Positions 1-5,511 of a stretch of 10,179 nucleotides of DNA are shown here, in pieces. The stretch is from the NCBI GenBank assembly GCA_033856535.1, contig JAWVEV010000001.1, positions 1 through 10,179 of the forward strand, read 5' to 3'. This stretch comes from JAWVEV01 sp033856535. GTDB taxonomy: Bacteria > Actinomycetota > Thermoleophilia > Miltoncostaeales > Miltoncostaeaceae. The position numbers and the translations under genes were made by a program. Numbering within the stretch: the first letter of the stretch is position 1; every line of letters begins with the position of its first letter. A model generated the notes under the pieces. That model saw only the letters and a program-made list of their open reading frames with translations, searched no databases and had not been told where the DNA came from.

Positions 1-44
1 CGGCGCGGGCGACCTCCGGTAGCTCGCACCCGGGCCAGGAGCGG
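1..44. other. Left edge, nothing assignable
   Basis: 44 bases downstream of the methyltransferase stop codon. I see no gene, clear hairpin terminator or repeat in it. Confidence 0.5.
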
Positions 45-584
45 CTACACCGTCGGCGCTGAGGGGCGCCCGATCACGCAGGCCGCGTAAGCCGGGCGCA
101 GGTTCTCGACCAGCACCTGATCCACCGAGAACTCGGCCAGCCGGATCCTCTCGCTCAGTTGATCCGCCAGGTCGGGAGCTCGGCCGGACCGGGTGTGGCG
201 GGCGTCCCAGAAGATGTGGACCGCTCCGCCGGGGGCGAGATGCCGCCCAGCGGTCGCCAGCGCCTCCTTCGGCTGAAGCCAGAAGGGCGCGACGTTGAAC
301 GCGACGACCTTGTCGAATCGCTCGTCCCCGAGGTCCGCCTCCTCGAGCGCGGCCGTCTTCAGCACCGCCCTGCCCGCGGCGATGTGCTCGCGATTCCGCC
401 GCGCGGCCATCTCGATCATCTTCGTCGAGCGATCGATCGCGGTGATCCGGCCGCTCGTCAGCCGCTCGCAGGCCAGCGACACGAGCACGCCGTGCCCGCA
501 GCCGACCTCCAGCACACGATCGGCCGGATCGAGCGCCAGGACGTCCGCCGCCCACACGAACCGTTCCGAGGGCTTGCTCGGCAT
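45..584 (-). CDS. Class I SAM-dependent methyltransferase, small
   Basis: About 179 residues. The Rossmann-fold SAM-binding motif I reads VLEVGCGHG at residues 24-32. It is followed by an acidic second-strand end (TAIDRS), a post-motif ALEEADLGDERFDKVVAFNV, and the late-strand segment LAPGGAVHIFWDARH, all typical of class I methyltransferases. I chose the ATG at 582-584 because the frame can be extended upstream to 683 only by overlapping the preceding GST gene, and that extension (many R, P and S) does not look like a domain. From this ATG the protein begins MPSKPSERFVWAADVL, a normal lead-in to motif I. No clear Shine-Dalgarno is visible, so translation may depend on the GST gene ending 10 nt upstream. 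The substrate cannot be read from the sequence. The methyltransferase fold is secure; the specificity is unknown. Confidence 0.85.
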   Translation of the reverse strand: MPSKPSERFVWAADVLALDPADRVLEVGCGHGVLVSLACERLTSGRITAIDRSTKMIEMAARRNREHIAAGRAVLKTAALEEADLGDERFDKVVAFNVAPFWLQPKEALATAGRHLAPGGAVHIFWDARHTRSGRAPDLADQLSERIRLAEFSVDQVLVENLRPAYAACVIGRPSAPTV

Positions 585-594
585 GCCGAACGCG

Positions 595-1248
595 TCAGCC
601 GGCCTGCGGATCGCCGGCGTTGATCGCCCATTGGGCGGCGAAGGCGCGCTCGTATGCCGGCCGCGCCTCGCCGCGGGCGACATAGGCGGCCAGTCTCGGA
701 AACTCGTCCAGCAGGCCCGACGGCCTCAGCCTGAGCAGCACCGACACCATCATGAGATCGCCCGCGCTGAACGCCCCGTCGAGCCAGTCGGCGTCGCCCA
801 GGCGGGCGGAAAGCTGGACCAGTCGCTCGCGTATGCGGTCCTTGACCAGGGGCAGGCGCTCGTCGGCCCAGGGCTTGTCGCCCTCGGCGAACCTGGCGGT
901 CACGAGCTCGAGGATCGGCGGCTCCACGGTGCTGAGCGCGGCGAACATCCAGGTGATCGCCCGCGCCCGGGCATCGGCATCGTCCGGGAACAGGCCCGCA
1001 TGGCGCTCGGCGATGTGGACGACGATCGCGCCGCTCTCGAACAGGACGAGATCGCCCTCCTCGTAGGTCGGGATCAGGCCGAAGGGATGCAGGCGCAGAT
1101 GCGCGGGCTCCCTCTTCGCGCGGAACGAGACGAGGCGAACCTCGTAGGGCTGGCCCACCTCCTCGAGGGCCCAGCGGACGCGCGTGTCGCGCGCCAGGCC
1201 CATGCCGCCATCGGGCGACCGCTCGAAGGCGGTGATGACGACGGTCAT
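595..1248 (-). CDS. Glutathione S-transferase family protein
   Basis: 217 residues, the normal length for a soluble GST. The N-terminal thioredoxin-like half has the active-site region near residues 8-14 (FERSPDG), the cis-proline loop at P60 (FGLIPTYEEGD) and the glutathione-contacting E71-S72-G73 in LFESGAIVVHIAERH. The C-terminal helical half carries the N-capping box S161-x-x-D164 (FSAGDLMM). The ATG at 1246-1248 is preceded by a good GAGGAG Shine-Dalgarno with a 9-nt spacer, which fixes the start. It is first in a two-gene minus-strand unit with a methyltransferase. GSTs conjugate glutathione or a related thiol to electrophiles; most actinobacteria use mycothiol, so the true thiol here is uncertain. 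By memory only, the N-terminal pattern resembles proteobacterial GSTs, so transfer is possible. The family is secure; the substrate is unknown. Confidence 0.9.
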   Translation of the reverse strand: MTVVITAFERSPDGGMGLARDTRVRWALEEVGQPYEVRLVSFRAKREPAHLRLHPFGLIPTYEEGDLVLFESGAIVVHIAERHAGLFPDDADARARAITWMFAALSTVEPPILELVTARFAEGDKPWADERLPLVKDRIRERLVQLSARLGDADWLDGAFSAGDLMMVSVLLRLRPSGLLDEFPRLAAYVARGEARPAYERAFAAQWAINAGDPQAG

Positions 1249-1257
1249 CGTGGGACG

Positions 1258-1263
1258 CTCCTC
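1258..1263 (-). promoter_or_regulatory. Shine-Dalgarno of the GST gene
   Basis: GAGGAG on the minus strand, 9 nt before the ATG at 1246-1248. It is one of the few clear ribosome-binding sites in the window and decides the GST start. Confidence 0.75.
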
Positions 1264-1264
1264 A

Positions 1265-1286
1265 GGGTCGGGGTCGGGGGTCGGGG
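1265..1286 (+). other. G-quadruplex-type motif (four G-tracts with TC loops)
   Basis: Four plus-strand G-tracts of 3, 4, 5 and 4 bases are separated by three identical TC dinucleotides (1268-1269, 1274-1275, 1281-1282). This satisfies the usual G3+ N1-7 rule with very short equal loops. It begins 2 bp upstream of the GST ribosome-binding site. The G-rich strand is the template strand for the GST gene; the GST mRNA leader would be C-rich, with GA-spaced C-tracts. A structural or regulatory role is inference; it could also be simple-repeat expansion of GGGGTC. Confidence 0.6.
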
Positions 1287-1359
1287 CATGTGCACACAGG
1301 GACTCGGATCATCTCCGGAACTCATCGCCGGCGGGTCCGCGAGCAGTCGGGAAGGTGAA

Positions 1360-1393
1360 TCCGCCGTCCGAGGCGTACCCAAGGAGCGGCGGA
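1360..1393 (+). promoter_or_regulatory. Inverted repeat, possible RNA hairpin
   Basis: TCCGCCG (1360-1366) is the exact reverse complement of CGGCGGA (1387-1393), with a 20-nt loop. The right arm runs into the GGAG that would serve as ribosome-binding site for the small ORF at 1402, so the hairpin could sequester it. A 7-bp GC-rich repeat may occur by chance at this base composition, so the role is speculative. Confidence 0.3.
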
Positions 1394-1401
1394 GACGAGC
1401 C

Positions 1402-1542
1402 ATGTGCCTGGTCCACACGCATGAGGCGGCCGACGCGCGCCCCCGGCGCCGCGCGCCGACCCACGACCCGGAAGCGGTCCACGCGCTCCCGGTCGCGTTC
1501 GCCTCCGCCGCGCCGGCAGCTTTCTCCCCGGCCGACTCGTGA
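1402..1542 (+). CDS. Possible small protein upstream of hemB, unrecognised
   Basis: 46 codons starting with ATG at 1402 (protein begins MCLVHTHEAADARPRRR) and ending in TGA at 1540-1542. GGAG at 1391-1394 lies 7 nt before the ATG, a good spacing, and nearly all third codon positions are G or C (four exceptions by my count). The product is Arg/Pro/Ala/His-rich with no membrane helix or domain I recognise. It ends 66 nt before hemB, on the same strand. In DNA this GC-rich, open frames of this size are common by chance, and the open frame extends well upstream antisense to the GST gene, so this may not be a gene. It could equally be a leader peptide for hemB. Confidence 0.25.
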   Translation: MCLVHTHEAADARPRRRAPTHDPEAVHALPVAFASAAPAAFSPADS

Positions 1543-1596
1543 TGGACGGCCTCCCCCGCCGGGTCACCTGACGGCGGGCCGGCACGGGGCTCGGAG

Positions 1597-1602
1597 TACC
1601 AT
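1597..1602 (+). promoter_or_regulatory. Candidate -10 element for leaderless hemB transcript
   Basis: TACCAT fits the TANNNT actinobacterial -10 pattern. Standard spacing puts +1 at about 1609, which is the hemB GTG itself, implying a leaderless mRNA. No good -35 is visible at 16-18 bp. Leaderless GTG/ATG starts are common in Actinobacteria, but a hexamer match alone is weak evidence. Confidence 0.35.
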
Positions 1603-1608
1603 GACCGC

Positions 1609-2628
1609 GTGATCGAGAGGACCAGGGCATCCGCTTCGGACGCGGGGCGCTTCCCTCAGGTGCGCCCCCGGCGGCTGCGGGCCAGCGAGGCCATCCGCCG
1701 GATGGCGCGCGAGACGCGCCTCTCGCCGGACATGCTGATCGCCGCCCATTTCGCGGTGGCCGGCCGCGACGTGGTCGAGCCCATCGCCGCCCTGCCGGGC
1801 CGGGCGCGCCTGTCGCCCGACCGCCTGGTCGACGCCGCCCGCCGGGCGCGCGACCTCGGCATCCCGGCGATCCTGCTCTTCGGCGTGACCGGCGAGAAGG
1901 ACGAGGCCGGCAGCGGCGCGTACGCGTCCGGCGGCGTGGTCCAGACCGCGATCGCCGCGATCAAGGACGCGGTCCCCGAGATCGCCGTGATCACCGACGT
2001 CTGCCTCTGCGGCTACACCGACCACGGCCACTGCGGCGTGGTGGTCGACGGCGAGGTCCACAACGACCTCAGCCTGGAGCTGATCGCCCGCACGGCGGTG
2101 AGCCACGCCGAGGCCGGCGCCGACATCGTCGCCCCCAGCGACATGATGGACGGACGGGTCGGGGCGATCCGCGCGGCGCTCGACGCCGAGGGCCACGAGG
2201 GGGTCGGGATCCTCTCCTACGCGGCCAAGTACGCCTCCGCCTTCTACGGGCCGTTCCGCGAGGCCGCCGGCTCGGCGCCCGGCTTCGGCGACCGGCGCGG
2301 CTACCAGATGGATCCGGCCAACGCGCGCGAGGCGGTCCGCGAGGCCCTGCAGGACGTCGGCGAGGGCGCGGACATGGTCATGGTGAAGCCCGCCGCGACC
2401 TACCTCGACGTGATCGCCCGGGTGCGCGAGGTCGTGGACGTCCCCCTCGCCGCCTACCACGTGAGCGGCGAGTACTCGATGCTGGCCGCCGCCGCCGAGC
2501 GCGGCTGGGTCGACGAGCGCCGCGCGGCGATGGAGACCCTCACCGGCATCGCCCGCGCCGGGGCCGACCTGATCATCACCTACTACGCCGAGGCCGCCGC
2601 CGCTTGGTTGGCCGAGGAGGCCAATTGA
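1609..2628 (+). CDS. hemB: Delta-aminolevulinic acid dehydratase (porphobilinogen synthase), zinc type
   Basis: 339 residues from a GTG start, close to the usual 320-340. It condenses two 5-aminolevulinate molecules into porphobilinogen in the cytosol, the first common tetrapyrrole step. Both Schiff-base lysines are present: K207 in SYAAKYAS and K260 in MVMVKPA. The metal site DVCLCGYTDHGHCG carries C132, C134 and C142, the three-cysteine pattern of zinc-dependent enzymes rather than the Asp-rich Mg type. The family signature APSDMMDGRVGAIR and the C-terminal YHVSGEYSM are intact. The first 16 or so residues are an unconserved lead-in before RPRRLRASEAIRRMARETRLSPD, so the true start is slightly uncertain. 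GGAG lies 12 nt before the GTG, rather far, and the gene may be leaderless. It opens an operon with ahbAB, hemL, a small protein and ubiD. The catalytic assignment is secure. Confidence 0.97.
   Translation: MIERTRASASDAGRFPQVRPRRLRASEAIRRMARETRLSPDMLIAAHFAVAGRDVVEPIAALPGRARLSPDRLVDAARRARDLGIPAILLFGVTGEKDEAGSGAYASGGVVQTAIAAIKDAVPEIAVITDVCLCGYTDHGHCGVVVDGEVHNDLSLELIARTAVSHAEAGADIVAPSDMMDGRVGAIRAALDAEGHEGVGILSYAAKYASAFYGPFREAAGSAPGFGDRRGYQMDPANAREAVREALQDVGEGADMVMVKPAATYLDVIARVREVVDVPLAAYHVSGEYSMLAAAAERGWVDERRAAMETLTGIARAGADLIITYYAEAAAAWLAEEAN
2614..2620 (+). promoter_or_regulatory. Shine-Dalgarno of ahbAB inside the hemB 3' end
   Basis: GAGGAGG within the last codons of hemB, 4 nt before the TTG at 2625. 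It is a strong anti-16S match at slightly short spacing. It supports the overlapping TTG start and translational coupling to hemB. Confidence 0.6.
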
Positions 2629-3722
2629 GTAGTAGCGCCGCCCCCGCCCGCCTCACCCACCGGCCCGACGAGGCCGACCGGGAGCTGCTCGACGCGCTCC
2701 AGGCGGGCCTCGCGCTCGAGCGCCGGCCCTTCGCCGAGGTGGGCACCCGGATCGGGATGACCGAGGACGAGGTCCTCGAGCGCATCCGCCGGCTGAAGGA
2801 CGCGGCGATCATCCGCCAGATCTCGGCGATCTTCGACACCCGGGCGCTCGGCTACGAGAGCAGCCTGGTGGCGGCCCGCTACCCGGCCGAGCGGCTCTTC
2901 GACGCCGCCAAGGTCATCGGCGGCCACCCCGGCGTGAGCCACAACTACCGGCGCACCCACGCGTTCAACCTCTGGTACACGCTCGCCGTCGCGCCCGACG
3001 CCAAGCTCACTCTCGAGGAGACCATGGAACGGCTGGCGGAGGAGACCCGGGCGGAGTCGATGCGCCTGCTGCCGACGCTGAAGCTCTACAAGATCAACGT
3101 CCAGCTCGACATGAGCGGCACCCGCGCCAACGACGCCAAGGAGGAGGCGCCCAAGCCGCCCCCCAAGCGCGGCGACGGCGTGCTGCCGACCGACGCCGAC
3201 AAGGCCTCGATCGCGGTCCTCCAGCGCGACCTGCCGGTCGAGCCCCACCCCTTCGACGCGTGGGCCGCCGAGGCCGGCATCGACCCCGACGAGCTGCTCG
3301 CCCAGGCCCGCGTCTTCGTCGACCGCGCCTACATGCGCCGCTTCGCCGCGGTGCTGAACCATCGCAAGGCCGGCTTCGGCGCCAACGGCATGGCCGTCTG
3401 GCAGGTGCCCGAGTCCGAGCTCGAGACCCTCGGTCCGCAGATGGCCGCCTTCAAGGCGGTGTCGCACTGCTACCGCCGGCCGACCTACCCCGACTGGCCG
3501 TACAACATCTTCACGATGGTCCACGCGCGCTCGAAGGAGGCCTGCGAGGAGACCATCGAGGCGATCGCGCAGGAGACCGGCGTCACCGAGGCCGACCGGC
3601 GGGCGATCCTCTACTCGACCTTCGAGTTCAAGAAGATCCGGCTGATGTACTTCACGCCGGACTACGCCGAGTGGGAGGCCCTGGCCCTCGCCGGCGCGCC
3701 GCTGCCCCGGTGGCAGGGGTAG
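2625..3722 (+). CDS. ahbAB: Fused siroheme decarboxylase, AhbA-AhbB (NirDL-like, Lrp/AsnC fold)
   Basis: 365 residues built of two tandem Lrp/AsnC-like units. Unit 1 (about 1-165) has a winged helix near 15-62 and the family motif VSHNYRR (104-110) followed by HAFNLWYTL. Unit 2 (about 188-365) repeats the plan with VSHCYRR (279-285) and PDWPYNIFTMVH. A Lys/Pro-rich linker (166-187) joins them. AhbA/AhbB proteins remove the acetate carboxyls on C12 and C18 of siroheme, giving 12,18-didecarboxysiroheme on the way to heme or heme d1; they are usually separate subunits and are often misannotated as AsnC regulators. H106 and H281 are the likely substrate-near histidines by family position. The TTG at 2625 overlaps the hemB stop (TTGA) and has GAGGAGG 4 nt upstream; an earlier TTG at 2604 lies inside hemB and adds nothing recognisable. 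Position between hemB and hemL supports a tetrapyrrole enzyme. The exact product in this host is inferred. Confidence 0.85.
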   Translation: MSSSAAPARLTHRPDEADRELLDALQAGLALERRPFAEVGTRIGMTEDEVLERIRRLKDAAIIRQISAIFDTRALGYESSLVAARYPAERLFDAAKVIGGHPGVSHNYRRTHAFNLWYTLAVAPDAKLTLEETMERLAEETRAESMRLLPTLKLYKINVQLDMSGTRANDAKEEAPKPPPKRGDGVLPTDADKASIAVLQRDLPVEPHPFDAWAAEAGIDPDELLAQARVFVDRAYMRRFAAVLNHRKAGFGANGMAVWQVPESELETLGPQMAAFKAVSHCYRRPTYPDWPYNIFTMVHARSKEACEETIEAIAQETGVTEADRRAILYSTFEFKKIRLMYFTPDYAEWEALALAGAPLPRWQG

Positions 3723-4996
3723 CCGAGCCCGCCTCGACGGCCCCCGACGGGCGCAGCGCCGAGCTCCACGCCCGGGCGCGGCGGGTCCTGGTCGGCGGCG
3801 TGAACTCGCCGGTGCGGGCCATGCGCTCGATCGGCCGCGACCACCCGCTCTTCATCGCGCGGGCGCAGGGCGCGCACGTCTGGGACGAGGACGGCACCCG
3901 CTACGTCGACTACCTCGCCACCTGGGGCCCGGCCATCCTCGGCCACGCCGCTCCGCCGGTGCTGGCGGCGCTCGAGCGGGCCCTGCCGCTGGGCACGTCC
4001 TACGGCGCGCCCACCGAGCGCGAGATCCGCTTCGCGGAGACCGTCAGCGCGGCGGTGCCCTCGGTCGAGCAACTGCGCATGACCTCCTCGGGCAGCGAGG
4101 CGATCATGGGCGCGCTGCGGCTCGCCCGCGCCGCCACCGGTCGCGACCCGATCGTGAAGACGGCCGGCGGGTACCACGGGGCGATCGACAGCCTGCTCGT
4201 CGAGGCCGGCAGCGGCGCCACCACGCTGGGCGTGCCGACCAGTCCGGGCGTGCCGGCCGCCGCCGCCGCGCTCACCCGCCTGGTGCCCTACAACGACCTG
4301 GCCGCCGCCGAGGCCGCGCTCGAGGGCGCCGCCGCGATCATCCTGGAGCCGGTCGCCGCCAACATGGGCGTGGTCGAGGCCGCGCCGGGCTACCTGGCCG
4401 GCCTGCGGGCCGCCTGCGACCGGACCGGCGCGCTGCTGATCCTGGACGAGGTCGTCACCGGCTTCCGCGTCGGCTACGGCGGCGCGCAGGCCAGGTACGG
4501 GGTCCGGGCCGACCTGACGGCCTTCGGCAAGGTCATCGGCGGCGGCCTCCCGGTCGGCGCCTTCGGCGGCCCGCGCTCGGTCATGGCCGAGCTCGCGCCG
4601 GAGGGCCCCTGCTACCAGGCCGGGACGCTCTCGGGGAACCCGCTGGCCACGGCCGCCGGGCTGGCGGTGCTGGGCGAGCTCGCGGCCGAGGGCGTCTACG
4701 AGCGGCTCGAGGAGTCGGGCGCCGCGCTCGAGACGGCCATCCGCGAGAGCGGCGCGCCGGTCACGATCAACCGGGTCGGCTCCATGCTCACGCCCTTCTT
4801 CACCGCGGACCCGGTGACCGACTACGCCGGCGCCACCGCCTGCGACACGGCCGCCTACGGCGCGTTCGCGCGCGGCCTGCTGGCCGCCGGCGTCTACCCG
4901 CCGCCCTCCCAGTTCGAGGCCTGGTTCACCGGCCTGGCGCACGACGCGACCACCCTGGCCGACACGCGCGAGGCGCTCGCGCGGGCGCTCGCATGA
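3710..4996 (+). CDS. hemL: Glutamate-1-semialdehyde 2,1-aminomutase
   Basis: 428 residues, the usual length. This PLP enzyme of the class III aminotransferase fold isomerises glutamate-1-semialdehyde to 5-aminolevulinate, feeding HemB in the same operon. Landmarks in order: GGVNSPVRAM near the N-terminus, SYGAPTERE, the cofactor phosphate region SSGSEAIMGALRLAR, LLILDEVVTGFR with the PLP-pyridine aspartate, the Schiff-base lysine K274 in FGKVIGGGLPVGAFGG, then YQAGTLSGNPLA and PPSQFEAWF. The usual GCYHGH segment is here GGYHGA, a mild variation. The frame is open far upstream, so the start is a judgement: GTG at 3710 gives a normal N-terminus (AGVAEPASTAPDGRSAELHARA) and overlaps ahbAB by 13 nt. 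No Shine-Dalgarno is visible, so coupling to ahbAB translation is likely. Presence of HemL implies the C5 (glutamyl-tRNA) route; hemA is not in the window. Confidence 0.95.
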   Translation: MAGVAEPASTAPDGRSAELHARARRVLVGGVNSPVRAMRSIGRDHPLFIARAQGAHVWDEDGTRYVDYLATWGPAILGHAAPPVLAALERALPLGTSYGAPTEREIRFAETVSAAVPSVEQLRMTSSGSEAIMGALRLARAATGRDPIVKTAGGYHGAIDSLLVEAGSGATTLGVPTSPGVPAAAAALTRLVPYNDLAAAEAALEGAAAIILEPVAANMGVVEAAPGYLAGLRAACDRTGALLILDEVVTGFRVGYGGAQARYGVRADLTAFGKVIGGGLPVGAFGGPRSVMAELAPEGPCYQAGTLSGNPLATAAGLAVLGELAAEGVYERLEESGAALETAIRESGAPVTINRVGSMLTPFFTADPVTDYAGATACDTAAYGAFARGLLAAGVYPPPSQFEAWFTGLAHDATTLADTREALARALA

Positions 4997-5511
4997 GGGA
5001 CGCCCTCGCCGCCGAGCCGGCCCTCGCCGACAGCCTCCGCGAGCCGGCCGCCCCGCTCCTGCTCGCGCCCTTCCTGAGCCCGCCGCTCTCGCCCGAGCAG
5101 GCGGAGGGGATGGACCTGATCCTCGAGGGCTTCCTGCTGCACCACGGCCGCCCGCGCCAGCTGGAACTGGCCGAGCGCGGCCGCCAGGTGCTGGCCGGCG
5201 ACTACTGCTACGCCCACGGCCTGGTGCGGGTGGCCGACGCCGGCGACCTCGTCGTGATCGAGGCGCTCTCGGACCTGATCTCGCTCGGCGCCGGGCTGGC
5301 GGCGCGCGGGCGCACCGACGCGCTCGCGCCGCTCTGGCGCGCCACGGCGGCCGCGATCGCCGCCTCGGCCGGGCCCCGCTCGGAGGCCGATCTGGCGGCG
5401 TTCCTCGCGGCCAAGGCCGCGCTGCGCGAGGCCGACGACGTCGGACCGCTCGCGGCGATCGCCGGCGCGCTGCCGCCGACCCCCGGCCTCGAGGCGGCGC
5501 TGGCCCCGTGA
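4993..5511 (+). CDS. Polyprenyl synthase-like small protein lacking DDxxD (putative)
   Basis: 172 residues, mostly helical and Ala/Leu-rich, with no signal peptide or clear membrane segment. I do not recognise a named family. The stretch LLHHGRPRQ (48-56) followed by QVLAGDYCYAHGL (65-77) and EALSDLISLGAGL resembles the region of trans-isoprenyl diphosphate synthases where an RRG(K/R)P loop precedes a LAGDxLxA helix; FLAAKAALREADDVG (137-151) sits where the family has its KTAxLF helix. Both Asp-rich DDxxD catalytic motifs are missing and the protein is about half the normal size, so it would be a non-catalytic subunit, like component 1 of heptaprenyl diphosphate synthase, or a scaffold. The ATG overlaps the hemL stop (ATGA) and its own stop overlaps the ubiD start (GTGA). 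Placement before ubiD fits quinone side-chain synthesis. This is inference from remote similarity. Confidence 0.45.
   Translation: MRDALAAEPALADSLREPAAPLLLAPFLSPPLSPEQAEGMDLILEGFLLHHGRPRQLELAERGRQVLAGDYCYAHGLVRVADAGDLVVIEALSDLISLGAGLAARGRTDALAPLWRATAAAIAASAGPRSEADLAAFLAAKAALREADDVGPLAAIAGALPPTPGLEAALAP

Larger units (their letters stand above)
1249..1608. other. Divergent intergenic region between the GST and hemB genes
   Basis: A 360-bp region separating two transcription units that point away from each other, so it must hold both promoters. Visible contents are the GST ribosome-binding site and G-tract motif at the left, the 8-bp palindrome TGTGCACA at 1289-1296, a 7-bp inverted repeat at 1360-1393, a possible 46-codon ORF at 1402-1542, and a TACCAT -10-like element just before hemB. 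I found no convincing -35 box and no riboswitch consensus I could place. Confidence 0.6.

Noticed and set aside
1331..1404. A riboswitch (cobalamin, c-di-AMP or ZTP type) suggested by GGGAAGGTGAATCCGCC
   Set aside because: Fragments resemble pieces of several riboswitch consensuses, but I could not place the ordered conserved core of any one of them.
295..1542. A 415-codon plus-strand frame across the GST and methyltransferase region
   Set aside because: Most of it is antisense to two recognisable minus-strand genes. Only its last 46 codons lie in non-coding DNA and were considered separately.
2625..3722. Annotation as an Lrp/AsnC transcriptional regulator
   Set aside because: Both halves carry the siroheme decarboxylase motifs VSH(N/C)YRR and WPYNIFTMVH, and the gene lies among tetrapyrrole biosynthesis genes; the AsnC fold is shared but the function is expected to be enzymatic.
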